Assembly (NCBI GenBank): GCA_002452265.1
Contig: DKEW01000037.1
Location: 50,296-73,947 of the forward strand
Length of the DNA stretch: 23,652 nucleotides
Source of the DNA: Pelobacter sp. UBA6812
GTDB lineage: Bacteria > Desulfobacterota > Desulfuromonadia > Desulfuromonadales > Syntrophotaleaceae
Direction: 5' to 3'
Shown here: positions 1 to 8,517 of the stretch, in pieces
Layout: each line of letters begins with the position of its first letter
Position numbering within the stretch: position 1 is the first letter of the stretch
Translations under genes and position numbers: made by a program
The notes under the pieces: generated by a model
What the model was told of the DNA's origin: nothing
The model's database searches: none
The model's input: only the letters and a program-made list of their open reading frames with translations

Positions 1-1386
1 CCCGACAAGGCGCGGGTGATCCGCAATCTGCTCATGGGGGCGCAGTGGATTCACGATCATATCGTACATTTTTATCAGCTGCACCTGCTTGACTGGGTGG
101 ATATCACCAGTGCCCTCAACGCCGACCCTGCGCAGGCCGCCTCGGTGGATAAACAGATCTACGCGGGCCGCAACCGCAATGCCGCGTATTTCAGCGGGGT
201 CAAGCAGCGCCTGCAGACCTTTGTCGGCAGCGGCCAGCTTGGCCCCTTCGCCAACGGTTACTGGGGGCATTCAGGCTATATTCTGAGCCCCGAGGAAAAC
301 CTGGTGATGATGGCCAATTATCTTGAGGCGCTACGCATCCAGATTAACGCGGCGCACATGCATGCCATTCTGGCCGGCAAGAACCCGCATCCCCACGGCA
401 TGATCGTCGGCGGGGTGCCCCTGAACAAGGATCTGACCTCCACCCGCATCAACGAATTCGCCAACGCCAGCAATGCCGCCAGGGATTTTGTCACCACCTG
501 CTATCTGCCCGATGCGACCTGGCTGGCAGCCCGGTATGCGGACTATGCGAGCATCGGCGGCAGCGAAAACCTGATGAGCTTCGGGGAATTCCCTTTGGGC
601 GGCGCCGAGCCCGACAGCCTGTATTTCCCGCGCGGGGCCATTTTCAATCGCCAGACCGCCGCTGTGCAGCCGGTGGACATTAGCCAGATCAGCGAGCATG
701 TCACTCACAGCTGGTATAGCGGCAGCGCCCTGCATCCGTCCCAGGGGCAGACGGTGCCCAATTATACCGGCATCAATACTTCCAACAAATACAGCTGGAT
801 CAAGGCGCCACGCTACCAGGGCCAGCCCATGGAGGTCGGACCGCTGGCGCGGGTGATGATTAACTACGGCAAAGGGCAGCAGGCCACGGTCCAAGTGGTC
901 AACAGCTTTTTGCAAAAGGCGGGATTGAGCCTGTCCGGCATGTATTCCACCATCGGCCGCACTGCATCCCGTGCCATCGAGACCAAGGTGATAGCCGATG
1001 CCATGGGAGGGTGGATTGCGCAACTGTCGCCCAGCCCCCAGGGATCGCAAATGCCTTTTCGGGCTGTCTTCACTATGCCGGATGCAGGAAGCGGCGTGGC
1101 TTTGAACGAGGCTCCGCGCGGTGCCCTGGGACATTGGCTGAACTTTTCCGGAGGTAAGATCTCCAACTATCAGATGGTGGTCCCTTCCACTTGGAATTTC
1201 GGCCCGCGCGATGGCAACAATGTTCCCGGACCGGTGGAGCAGGCTCTCATCGATACCCCGGTGGCCGATAAGGCAAAGCCCTTGGAAGTGCTGCGGGTGG
1301 TACACTCCTTCGATCCATGCATCGCCTGCGCCGTGCATGTTTTCGATCCCCATAAAAACCAGGGGTACGAGGTCAAAGCTTTATAA
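1..1386 (+). CDS. hybC: [NiFe] hydrogenase large subunit, Hyb (Hyd-2)-like, 5'-truncated by window edge
   Basis: Catalytic subunit of a group 1 uptake-type [NiFe] hydrogenase that holds the Ni-Fe site. The frame is open from base 1, so the start and the N-terminal Ni ligand motif (RxCGxC) lie upstream; 461 residues are visible. The segment WIHDHIVHFYQLHLLDWVD, followed by SGQLGPF.NGYWG and AGKNPHPHG, resembles E. coli HybC more than the second large subunit in this window, so it is probably a group 1c-type enzyme. The C-terminal ligand motif DPCIACAVH is intact. It is followed by a 15-residue tail (VFDPHKNQGYEVKAL) of the kind removed by a maturation protease after the His, and such a protease gene follows at once. 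The matching small subunit and electron-transfer partners must be upstream. The family call is firm; the subgroup is inferred from remembered similarity. Confidence 0.95.
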   Translation, partial: PDKARVIRNLLMGAQWIHDHIVHFYQLHLLDWVDITSALNADPAQAASVDKQIYAGRNRNAAYFSGVKQRLQTFVGSGQLGPFANGYWGHSGYILSPEENLVMMANYLEALRIQINAAHMHAILAGKNPHPHGMIVGGVPLNKDLTSTRINEFANASNAARDFVTTCYLPDATWLAARYADYASIGGSENLMSFGEFPLGGAEPDSLYFPRGAIFNRQTAAVQPVDISQISEHVTHSWYSGSALHPSQGQTVPNYTGINTSNKYSWIKAPRYQGQPMEVGPLARVMINYGKGQQATVQVVNSFLQKAGLSLSGMYSTIGRTASRAIETKVIADAMGGWIAQLSPSPQGSQMPFRAVFTMPDAGSGVALNEAPRGALGHWLNFSGGKISNYQMVVPSTWNFGPRDGNNVPGPVEQALIDTPVADKAKPLEVLRVVHSFDPCIACAVHVFDPHKNQGYEVKAL

Positions 1387-1427
1387 AGCGTAAACTGTTT
1401 AGTTCCTCCGGGATGCGGGGTAAGAGC

Positions 1428-1904
1428 ATGTCTGTGCTGATCTTGGGTATCGGCAACCCGATTATGTCCGACGACTCCGTCGGCGGCCGACTGTTGCAGT
1501 TGCTTGAGCAGCGCTACCGGTTTCCCTCGTCGGTGAAACTGGTCGATGGAGATACCATGGGCACCGCTCTTCTGCACCATCTGCAAGGAGTGGAAAAGCT
1601 GCTGGTGGTGGATGCCGTCGAGACGGGAGGCCTGCCGGGAACTCTGCTCAGGCTGGCCGATGAGGAGATCCCCCGGGTTGTTACGGCCAAGCTGTCCCCT
1701 CATCAGCAGGGTGTGTCCGATCTGCTGGCGGTAGCCAGCCTGCAGGGATGGGTTCCCCAAGAAGTGGTGATGTGGGGAGTGCAGCCCGCCTGCCTTGACC
1801 TGGGCCTGGAACTATCCCCGCAGGTGGCAGCGCAAATGGATGCGTTAGTCGCCAGGGTGCTGGAGGAACTGCGGCACTGGGGGGTTGAGACGATGCCTTT
1901 GTGA
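1428..1904 (+). CDS. hybD: hydrogenase maturation endopeptidase (HybD/HyaD family)
   Basis: Nickel-dependent protease that clips the C-terminal tail of the large subunit after Ni insertion, closing the active site. From this start the protein is 158 aa and opens MSVLILGIGNPIMSDDSVG. The metal-binding residues described for HybD (Glu16, Asp62, His93) map onto D16, D62 (in VVDAVETG) and H92 (SPHQQG), which also supports this start. An ATG 15 bases upstream (1413) has no Shine-Dalgarno, whereas ATG 1428 has GGGGTAAG just before it. It lies 41 bp after the large-subunit stop, so it is probably the dedicated protease for that subunit. The other protease, at 11264, would serve the second hydrogenase. 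The exact pairing is inferred from position only. Confidence 0.92.
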   Translation: MSVLILGIGNPIMSDDSVGGRLLQLLEQRYRFPSSVKLVDGDTMGTALLHHLQGVEKLLVVDAVETGGLPGTLLRLADEEIPRVVTAKLSPHQQGVSDLLAVASLQGWVPQEVVMWGVQPACLDLGLELSPQVAAQMDALVARVLEELRHWGVETMPL

Positions 1905-1982
1905 AGAACAAGGGTTGCGTTCAGCCTGAATAGGGGCGCGCGAAGTGATAGAAAAAACTGATTGTAATGGGGAGTAACAAAC

Positions 1983-2141
1983 ATGTTTGGACTGGGTATG
2001 TCAGAGCTTTTGATCATTCTTGTGATCGTCATGGTAATTTTTGGCGCAGGCAAGTTGCCGGAACTCGGCGGCGCCCTTGGCAAAGGCATCAAGAATTTCC
2101 GCAGGGCCGCCGAAGGAAAGGACGAAATTGAGGATAAATAA
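1983..2141 (+). CDS. tatA: Sec-independent translocase subunit TatA (copy 1, 52 aa)
   Basis: Short Tat pore-forming subunit. The protein starts MFGLGMSELLIILVIVMVIF (single N-terminal membrane helix), continues with the hinge motif FGAGKLPELGG and an amphipathic helix (ALGKGIKNFRRAAEG), and ends in a short acidic tail EIEDK. The Shine-Dalgarno is GGGGAG at about 1970. At 52 aa it is shorter than typical TatA (about 70-90 aa), but the same short form occurs again at 13066 with only a few substitutions. It sits between a hydrogenase protease and hypA, which suggests a role in exporting Tat-dependent hydrogenase. The two copies are so alike that recent duplication or gene conversion is likely. 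Confidence 0.9.
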   Translation: MFGLGMSELLIILVIVMVIFGAGKLPELGGALGKGIKNFRRAAEGKDEIEDK

Positions 2142-2206
2142 CAGGGTGCCTTGCTACGCTCTCGAGGCGGCAACGTGCTTTGCCCCTTTTGGATACGGTG
2201 GTCAGC

Positions 2207-2539
2207 ATGCATGAACTCGCCATCACCCAGAACATCGTGGAGATCTGCGAATCCCATGCTGCGGGTCGACAGGTACGCTTGGTTCGCGTAGAGATCGGTG
2301 ATTTAAGTGGGGTCGTACCCGATGCGGTCGAATTCTGTTTTGAAGCCTGCAGCCGGGACACCCTGTTACAGGGTGCGCGTCTGGTCATCGAGCGGATACC
2401 CGCCAGGGCCCGTTGCCGCACCTGTGCGGCACAGGTCGCCATCCGCTCCTATCACGACGCCTGTGCCGCCTGCGGCGGCTATCAGCTGGAGATTCTGTCC
2501 GGCGAGGAATTACAGGTCAAACAACTGGAGGTTCACTAA
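2207..2539 (+). CDS. hypA: hydrogenase nickel incorporation protein HypA
   Basis: Zinc-containing nickel chaperone that, with HypB, delivers Ni(II) to the large-subunit precursor in the cytoplasm. The start at 2207 gives the family N-terminus MHELAITQNIV, in which His2 is the Ni ligand. A TTG 27 bases upstream is an artefactual extension. Two CxxC pairs (C70/C73 and C86/C89) form the structural zinc site. The length of 110 aa is normal. The Shine-Dalgarno is weak (GGTGG near 2198). It is the first gene of the hypABFCDE operon, with hypB starting 2 bases after its stop. Confidence 0.96.
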   Translation: MHELAITQNIVEICESHAAGRQVRLVRVEIGDLSGVVPDAVEFCFEACSRDTLLQGARLVIERIPARARCRTCAAQVAIRSYHDACAACGGYQLEILSGEELQVKQLEVH

Positions 2540-2541
2540 TT

Positions 2542-3288
2542 ATGTGTATCGATTGCGGCTGCGGCCCGGGAGAGCATCATCACGAGCATGTCCACGGTAC
2601 GGAAGGGGCGGCCAGGACCATCGCGGTCGAGACCGATATCCTGTCCAAGAACAACCGGCTGGCGGCTGGCAATCGCGCCCTGTTCGCACGTCAGGGGGTG
2701 TTTGTCCTCAATCTGGTCAGCTCGCCCGGCTCCGGCAAAACCAGTATTTTAGAGCGAACCCTGCGCGATTTGCGGGGGATCCACCAGTTTGCCGTGGTTG
2801 AAGGGGATCAACAGACCGACAACGATGCGGCGCGCATCGCCGCAACCGGGGTTCCGGTCAAGCAGGTTAACACCGGTGCCGGTTGCCATCTCGATGCGCA
2901 CATGGTCGGCCATGCGGTGGAGAATTTCGCGTTGCCGGCTCTGGATATCCTGCTCATCGAAAACGTCGGCAACCTGGTCTGCCCGGCGACCTTCGATCTC
3001 GGCGAGCACCACAAGGTGGTGGTGCTGAGTGTGACGGAAGGGGAGGACAAGCCATTGAAGTACCCGGCCATGTTTCATCATGCCGACCTGATGCTGCTCA
3101 ATAAGGTCGACTTGTTGCCGCATCTCGATTTCGATGTGGAACAGTGCAAGGCGTTTGCCCGCCAGGTCAACCCGGGGATTCGCATCCTCGAGGTTTCGAG
3201 CAAGACCGGACAAGGCATGGATGCCTGGTACGCCTGGTTGCAGCAGGGTATCGACAAGGCACAAAAACCCGGACCGGATAGTGACTAA
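2542..3288 (+). CDS. hypB: hydrogenase nickel incorporation GTPase HypB
   Basis: GTP-dependent nickel insertase working with HypA. The 248-aa protein begins MCIDCGCGPG, the CxxCGC high-affinity Ni motif seen in E. coli HypB. A short His patch (EHHHEHVH, residues 11-18) follows, much shorter than the His-rich storage region of some HypBs. The GTPase domain has a P-loop SSPGSGKTS (about 60-68), GTPase-domain metal ligands C115-H116 and C147, and NKVD (187-190) for guanine recognition. The Shine-Dalgarno CTGGAGG lies inside the end of hypA. Its last 8 bases overlap the hypF start, implying translational coupling. Confidence 0.96.
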   Translation: MCIDCGCGPGEHHHEHVHGTEGAARTIAVETDILSKNNRLAAGNRALFARQGVFVLNLVSSPGSGKTSILERTLRDLRGIHQFAVVEGDQQTDNDAARIAATGVPVKQVNTGAGCHLDAHMVGHAVENFALPALDILLIENVGNLVCPATFDLGEHHKVVVLSVTEGEDKPLKYPAMFHHADLMLLNKVDLLPHLDFDVEQCKAFARQVNPGIRILEVSSKTGQGMDAWYAWLQQGIDKAQKPGPDSD

Positions 3289-5554
3289 ACGGGTCAGAGT
3301 CCACATACAAGGGATCGTGCAGGGGGTCGGTTTTCGCCCCTTCGTGTATCGACTGGCCTGCGCCCACGCACTGAGCGGTTGGGTGATGAACACCCCTGCC
3401 GGGGTGGTGCTGGAAGCCCAGGGGCAGCCTAACGCGATCCGGAGTTTCCTGGTCGATCTTGAGGAGCAGGTGCCGCCGCTGGCTTTGGTCAGTGGCGTGC
3501 AGACCGAGGAGGTCCCTGCGCTCGACGCTGAAGGATTTGCCATCCGCCCCAGCGGCGGTGGCGGAAAGGAGGTGCAGATCGCTCCCGACAGCGCGGTCTG
3601 TGCCGATTGTCTGTCTGAATTGTTCGATCCTTCCGACCGGCGTTACCGTTACCCCTTCATCAATTGCACCAACTGCGGACCCCGCTATTCCATCATTTAC
3701 GGTGTGCCCTACGATCGCCCGCTGACCACCATGGCCGGATTCAGCATGTGCGAGACCTGCCTCGCCGAATACCGGGACCCCTCGCAGCGGCGCTTTCATG
3801 CCCAACCCAATGCCTGCCCGGATTGCGGTCCGCGTTTAAGTCTGCGCGATGGGCAGGGCCGCAAAGTGAGCGGCGATCCGCTGGCGGCCGCCATCGAGCT
3901 GCTGCAGGCGGGGCGCATCCTGGCGGTCAAGGGGCTGGGCGGCTATCACCTGGCGGTGGATGCCGGCAATCAGGTGGCAGTAGCTGAGCTGCGGCGGCGC
4001 AAAAACCGCGATGAGAAACCCTTTGCCCTCATGGCGCCTGATTTGGCAACCATCGCCGCCTTTGCCCACTGCACGCCGACCGAAGCCCGCCTTCTGCAGG
4101 GGCCGGAAGCCCCCATCGTGCTGCTGCGCAAGCGCGACCAACAGCTGATTGCGCCCCAGGTGGCACCGGCCAACGGTTATTACGGGGTAATGCTGCCTTA
4201 CACGCCGCTGCATCACTTGCTGTTGCGCGACAACTGCAATGCCCTGGTCATGACCAGCGGCAACCTGGCCGACGAGCCGATCTGCTATCAAGATACAGAC
4301 GCCATGGCGCGGCTGGCGCCCATGGCCGACTATGTCCTGAGCCATGATAGGGATATTCACATGCGCTGCGACGATTCGGTGATCCGGGTGTTGCGGGAAC
4401 AGCCGGTGTTTCTGCGTCGCGCCCGCGGCTATACGCCCCGCCCTATCGCTTTGCCGGCCAGCGGGCCGCCGGTGCTGGCGGTGGGCGGCGAGCTGAAAGC
4501 GGCCACCTGTCTGACCCGGGGAGGCCAGGCGTTTCTCAGCCAGCATATCGGCGATCTGCAGAACGTGGCCACTCTCGAATCCATGGCGCAGACGATAAGC
4601 CATCTGCAGGATATCCTGCAGATCCGTCCGCAGCTGGTGGCGCACGACCTGCATCCCGACTACCTGTCCACCCGCTTTGCCGAGTCTTTGTCCGACCTGC
4701 CGCGCGTGGCGGTGCAGCATCACCATGCCCATATGGCCTCCTGCATGGCGGAAAACGCCCTGGAAGGCGAGGTTATCGGTGTTATCTTCGACGGCACCGG
4801 TTTCGGCACGGACGGGACCATCTGGGGCGGGGAGTTCCTGGTGGGCGGTTACCAACGATTCGAACGCCTCGGTCATCTGCGCCCCATGCCCCTGCCGGGC
4901 GGGGATGCGGCGGTGCGGGAGCCCTGGCGCATGGCGCTGTCCTACCTCTACGAGATCTTCGGCGAAAAATTGTTCGACCTTTCGCTGCCCTGTACGGCGG
5001 CGCTGCCACCGTCCGACCGCAAGCTGTTTTTGCAGATGCTGCAGCGGCGTTTGAACGCGCCCTTGACGTCCAGTTGCGGAAGGTTGTTCGACGCGGTGGC
5101 CAGCCTGCTCGGCCTGCGGCAGCAGGCGGCCTACGAGGGGCAGGCCGCCATCGAACTGGAGGCCTTGGCGGAAACCAGCCCGGTGACCGATCACTATCCC
5201 TTCAGTCTGACCGAGGTCGAAGGGCGACTGGTGGTCGAGTTTGGCGACATGTTGCAGCAATTGGTGCGGGAGGTGCAGCAAAACTGCCCAAGGGCGGCGA
5301 TGGCGCGCCGGTTTCACAATACCCTGGCGGCTGCTGCGAGCGCGGTATGCGAAAATATCCGTACCGCCACCGGTCATGACCGCGTGGTGTTGTCCGGCGG
5401 CGTTTTTCAGAACCGGCTGCTCTGCGGCGGGCTTTGTGCCCGGCTGGAAGCGGCCGGTTTTCAGGTTTTCACCCAGCGTCTGGCTCCACCCAACGATGGC
5501 GGTTTGGCGCTGGGGCAAGCCATTATTGCAGGACGGAGTATCTCATGTGTTTAG
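3281..5554 (+). CDS. hypF: carbamoyltransferase HypF
   Basis: Makes the carbamoyl-adenylate used to carbamoylate HypE, the first step in forming the CN ligands of the Ni-Fe site. Domains in order: acylphosphatase-like (about 1-90, with VRVHIQGIVQGVGFRPF); two zinc-finger motifs (C107/C110 with C129/C132, and C157/C160 with C179/C182); a YrdC-like domain; and a Kae1-like domain with HHHAH metal ligands, DGTGFGTDGTIWGGE and a C-terminal LSGGVFQNR...PNDGGLALGQ. The start is GTG at 3281, overlapping hypB by 8 bases, and puts the acylphosphatase fold exactly at the N-terminus; the open frame upstream lacks family features. The length of 757 aa is normal. Its last 10 bases overlap hypC. Confidence 0.96.
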   Translation: MTKRVRVHIQGIVQGVGFRPFVYRLACAHALSGWVMNTPAGVVLEAQGQPNAIRSFLVDLEEQVPPLALVSGVQTEEVPALDAEGFAIRPSGGGGKEVQIAPDSAVCADCLSELFDPSDRRYRYPFINCTNCGPRYSIIYGVPYDRPLTTMAGFSMCETCLAEYRDPSQRRFHAQPNACPDCGPRLSLRDGQGRKVSGDPLAAAIELLQAGRILAVKGLGGYHLAVDAGNQVAVAELRRRKNRDEKPFALMAPDLATIAAFAHCTPTEARLLQGPEAPIVLLRKRDQQLIAPQVAPANGYYGVMLPYTPLHHLLLRDNCNALVMTSGNLADEPICYQDTDAMARLAPMADYVLSHDRDIHMRCDDSVIRVLREQPVFLRRARGYTPRPIALPASGPPVLAVGGELKAATCLTRGGQAFLSQHIGDLQNVATLESMAQTISHLQDILQIRPQLVAHDLHPDYLSTRFAESLSDLPRVAVQHHHAHMASCMAENALEGEVIGVIFDGTGFGTDGTIWGGEFLVGGYQRFERLGHLRPMPLPGGDAAVREPWRMALSYLYEIFGEKLFDLSLPCTAALPPSDRKLFLQMLQRRLNAPLTSSCGRLFDAVASLLGLRQQAAYEGQAAIELEALAETSPVTDHYPFSLTEVEGRLVVEFGDMLQQLVREVQQNCPRAAMARRFHNTLAAAASAVCENIRTATGHDRVVLSGGVFQNRLLCGGLCARLEAAGFQVFTQRLAPPNDGGLALGQAIIAGRSISCV

Positions 5555-5778
5555 CGGTGCCGATGAAAGTGATAAGCAGCGACGGCGAAACCGTGGTTGC
5601 CGAAATCGACGGAGTAAAACGACCGGCGAGCTTGCTGATGCTCGGCGAGTCGGTGGCGATCGGTGATTATGTGCTGATACACGCCGGTTTCGCCATCAGC
5701 AAACTGGATGAGGATCAGGCGCAAGCCACCCTCAACCTGATGCGCGAATGCCTGGAACTGGGAATGGGGCAGCCATGA
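5545..5778 (+). CDS. hypC: hydrogenase assembly chaperone HypC
   Basis: Small chaperone (77 aa) that forms a complex with HypD on which the Fe(CN)2CO unit is assembled, then transfers it to the large subunit. It begins MCLAVPMKV, in which Cys2 is the essential iron ligand. The body (VVAEIDGVKRPASLLML, GDYVLIHAGFAI) is the typical OB-like HypC fold. A good Shine-Dalgarno (GGACGGAG) lies just upstream, inside hypF. Its TGA stop overlaps the ATG of hypD (ATGA at 5775), so the two partner proteins are made by coupled translation. Only one HypC is seen in the window for two different hydrogenases; a second HypC/HybG could lie elsewhere. Confidence 0.96.
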   Translation: MCLAVPMKVISSDGETVVAEIDGVKRPASLLMLGESVAIGDYVLIHAGFAISKLDEDQAQATLNLMRECLELGMGQP

Positions 5779-6875
5779 ACTATTCGGATGCCTTCCGCAA
5801 CCGGGAGATCGTGCGCGGGTTGGCCGAGCGCATCGCCGCGCTGACCTGCGGTCTTGACCGGCCGCTGACCTTCATGGAGGTCTGCGGTACCCACACCATG
5901 TCTATCTACCAGTACGGGCTGCGCAGTTTGCTGCCGCCGCAGGTGCGTCTGATCTCCGGTCCCGGCTGCCCGGTGTGCGTCACCCCGGTGGGTTACGTCG
6001 ATAAGGCGGTGGCCTATGCCCGCCGGCCGCAGATTATCGTCGCGACCTTTGGCGACATGCTGCGGGTGCCCGGTTCCTCCTCCAGTCTCATGCAGGAACG
6101 CGCCCGCGGCGCGGAGGTGCGCATCGTATATTCCAGTCTCGATGCCGTGGCCCTGGCGGTCAAACATCCTGAAAAACAGGTGGTGTTTCTCGGGGTCGGA
6201 TTCGAAACCACCGCACCGACCGTCGCAGCCAGCATTCAGGCCGCCGCCAAACAGGGCCTGCGCAATTACTTCGTGCTCGGTGCCCACAAGACCATCCCCG
6301 TCCCCATGCAGATCCTGTCCGCCGATCCCGAGCTGGGGATCGACGGTTATCTGTGTCCGGCCCATGTCAGCACCGTGATCGGCGGTGGCGCCTACCGTTT
6401 TCTGGCCGAACAGCACGGAGTGCCCTGCGTGGTGACCGGGTTTGAACCGGCCGATATTCTGCAAGGGGTGGCCATGTTGGCGGCCCAGCGGATGGAAAAT
6501 CGCAGCGCCGTGGAGATCCAGTACCGCCGCTTCGTTACCTGGGAAGGCAATCGTCAGGCCCAGGCGCTGCTGGCCGAGGTGTTCGTGCCGGTCGATACCG
6601 CCTGGCGCGGGATCGGCGTGATTCCGCACAGCGGTCTGGCCATCGCCGATAGGTATGCGGCGTTCGATGCCGCCAGGGCCCTGCCGGTGGCGGTGGAACA
6701 GCCACGCGAAGCGGCGGGCTGCCGGTGCGGCGATATCCTCAAGGGCAAGATAGGTCCCGGAGATTGCCCGCTGTTCGGCACAACCTGCACCCCGGAAAAC
6801 CCGGTGGGAGCTTGCATGGTGTCGTCGGAGGGCAGTTGCGCGGCGGCCTACAAGTACGGGCCGACTTCGTTATGA
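5775..6875 (+). CDS. hypD: hydrogenase formation protein HypD
   Basis: Iron-sulfur scaffold protein that, with HypC, carries the iron while cyanide and CO ligands are added. The start at 5775 gives MNYSDAFRNREIVRGLAER, and the family motifs follow: CGTHT (C37), GPGCPVC (C65, C68), and a C-terminal [4Fe-4S] cysteine cluster including FGTTCTPENPVGACMVSSEG. The length of 366 aa is normal. It overlaps hypC by 4 bases and is followed by a 55-bp gap before hypE. Confidence 0.96.
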   Translation: MNYSDAFRNREIVRGLAERIAALTCGLDRPLTFMEVCGTHTMSIYQYGLRSLLPPQVRLISGPGCPVCVTPVGYVDKAVAYARRPQIIVATFGDMLRVPGSSSSLMQERARGAEVRIVYSSLDAVALAVKHPEKQVVFLGVGFETTAPTVAASIQAAAKQGLRNYFVLGAHKTIPVPMQILSADPELGIDGYLCPAHVSTVIGGGAYRFLAEQHGVPCVVTGFEPADILQGVAMLAAQRMENRSAVEIQYRRFVTWEGNRQAQALLAEVFVPVDTAWRGIGVIPHSGLAIADRYAAFDAARALPVAVEQPREAAGCRCGDILKGKIGPGDCPLFGTTCTPENPVGACMVSSEGSCAAAYKYGPTSL

Positions 6876-6930
6876 AGCTCCGGCCCGTGGTAAGAACCAC
6901 CACCCCTTTGATCTTTATCAGGAGTACACA

Positions 6931-7941
6931 GTGGACTCGGATCTGATTCTTCTCGGCCACGGTAGCGGCGGCAAGCTATCCCATCAACTGCTGGAGCAGT
7001 TAATTATCCCGACCCTCTCCGGCGTCCCCCTGGTCGGGCAGAACGATGCGGCGTTGCTCGATCACGACGGCGGACGGCTGGCCTTTACCACCGATTCCTA
7101 CGTGGTCGATCCGGTGTTTTTCCCGGGCGGCAACATCGGCGATCTGGCCATCAACGGCACGGTCAACGATCTGGCCATGGTCGGTGCCCAGCCGTTGGCC
7201 ATCAGTGTCGGTCTGATTCTGGAGGAAGGCTTCAGTCGCCGGGAGTTAAGCGAAATCCTCACGGCCATGCGTCGGGCCGCCGATCTGGCGGGGGTGTCCA
7301 TCGCTACCGGCGATACCAAGGTGGTGCCGCGTGGCAAGGCCGACCGGATCTTCATCAACACTTCCGGTATCGGTCTGGTGCCGCCCGGCCTGCAGATCAG
7401 TGGCGCCAATGCGCAGGTCGGTGACAAGGTGCTGATCAACGGTACCATCGGCGATCACGGCATTGCCGTGATGGCCCGTCGCGAAGGTCTGGAGTTGGAA
7501 ACCGCTATCTGCAGCGATAGCGCGGCGCTCAACCATCTGGTGAAAGATCTACTCGAGGAAGGCGATGCGATTCATGTGCTGCGCGACCCCACCCGTGGCG
7601 GGGTGGCTACCACTCTGAAGGAGATCGCCCTGCAGTCGGAGGTGTCCATTACTCTGGATGAAGCGGTGCTGCCCCTTAAAGCACCGGTGCGTGGCGTCTG
7701 TGCGCTGCTTGGCCTCGATCCGCTGTATGTGGCCAATGAAGGCAAGCTGCTGGCGATTGTTGACGGCCAGGCTGCTGAGCGGGTGCTTCAACGCATGCAA
7801 CGGCATCCTCTCGGGGCGGAAGCGTCGATTATCGGCGAGGTGACTGCCGCCGGCGGTGGTCGGGTGCAGATGGAAACCCTGGTCGGAGGCATGCGCGCGG
7901 TGGAGATGCTTTCCGGCGAACAGTTGCCGCGTATTTGCTGA
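6931..7941 (+). CDS. hypE: carbamoyl dehydratase HypE
   Basis: ATP-dependent enzyme that dehydrates the carbamoyl group placed on its C-terminal cysteine by HypF, giving the thiocyanate that donates CN to iron. It has the PurM/ThiL-like ATP-binding region (GHGSGGKLS near the N-terminus, then DGGRLAFTTDSYVVDPVFFPG) and ends exactly in PRIC, with the essential terminal Cys at residue 336. The start is GTG at 6931 with a good Shine-Dalgarno (AGGAG, about 8 bases upstream). It is the last gene of the hyp run; no strong intrinsic terminator is evident directly after it. Confidence 0.96.
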   Translation: MDSDLILLGHGSGGKLSHQLLEQLIIPTLSGVPLVGQNDAALLDHDGGRLAFTTDSYVVDPVFFPGGNIGDLAINGTVNDLAMVGAQPLAISVGLILEEGFSRRELSEILTAMRRAADLAGVSIATGDTKVVPRGKADRIFINTSGIGLVPPGLQISGANAQVGDKVLINGTIGDHGIAVMARREGLELETAICSDSAALNHLVKDLLEEGDAIHVLRDPTRGGVATTLKEIALQSEVSITLDEAVLPLKAPVRGVCALLGLDPLYVANEGKLLAIVDGQAAERVLQRMQRHPLGAEASIIGEVTAAGGGRVQMETLVGGMRAVEMLSGEQLPRIC

Positions 7942-8423
7942 TGCGGCAATAGTTTTCATGTTGGCGACCTTTTATTGTCTGTTGGAGGATCCGCAAGGGA
8001 AGTCCTCCGGTGTCGGGTCGGATCGCTGAAAGTCCGTCTCCTTGCCCCATGTTTGGTACCTCCCCCCATATACGAGAGCTTCTTGAATGACACGGTCATG
8101 ACCAACGCCGAATATGCCTGGATTTTACCTTTAAAGTTGACAAAATATGTCGTGTTCGGCCGACTATTTCGAACGTATATTTTCAGGGACATCTGTCATT
8201 GCACCGGTTTTAGCCTGTAGTTTCGGACTTTTTGATGTCTTCAATGGGCGACAAAACAGTTCGGTTTTGTATTGTGTAGAGGCGAGACTCCATCGATTTA
8301 TGGGTGAAAAAGGCGTTTTTTTTATGCGCATTCATAGTTGATCAAAAATATCGTAAAAAATTGCCGATTATGAAGGGATTTCCTTAGTGCTTAATTCAAA
8401 GTTTTGGGTTGTGTCCTTTTTTT

Positions 8424-8440
8424 TGGCATCTAATTAGCAA
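8424..8440 (+). promoter_or_regulatory. candidate sigma-54 (RpoN) promoter of the second hydrogenase operon
   Basis: The sequence TGGCATCTAATTAGCAA has the GG and GC doublets separated by exactly 10 bases, as sigma-54 promoters require (consensus TGGCAC-N5-TTGCW). TGGCA matches fully and GCA matches at the -12 element. It would start transcription near 8450, about 90 bases before the small-subunit start. No enhancer site was identified, so this rests on one motif. Confidence 0.42.
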
Positions 8441-8469
8441 TACCCTGTATCCGAAACGTTGCCGCATCC

Positions 8470-8517
8470 GGCCAGTGATCGGATCGGAGGTCTGGCCAAA
8501 TGGCACAGCCATTTTTT
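8470..8517 (+). promoter_or_regulatory. two tandem leader hairpins, the second terminator-like, upstream of hynS
   Basis: The first pairing is GGCCAG (8470-8475) with CTGGCC (8492-8497). It is followed at once by AAATGGC-ACA-GCCATTT (8498-8514), which runs into a T-tract to 8517. The second hairpin plus T-run looks like a small intrinsic terminator, lying downstream of the candidate promoter and 24 bp before the gene. It could attenuate the operon or end stray read-through from hyp. The 3-base loop and short stem make its strength uncertain. Confidence 0.4.

Noticed and set aside
331..1353. Long - strand open frame opposite the first large subunit
   Set aside because: The + strand carries the hydrogenase ligand motif and continuous homology; the - frame has no recognisable content.
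3836..5518. Long - strand open frame of 560 codons opposite hypF
   Set aside because: Shadow of a GC-rich coding frame; hypF has all its motifs and fits the operon.
8137..8167. TTGACA as a sigma-70 -35 element in the hydrogenase upstream region
   Set aside because: No acceptable -10 at 16-18 bases; the nearest TATTT-like sequence is too far.
7975..8341. Overlapping + strand frames of 64-81 codons in the hypE-hynS spacer
   Set aside because: No Shine-Dalgarno, unusual composition, no family resemblance.
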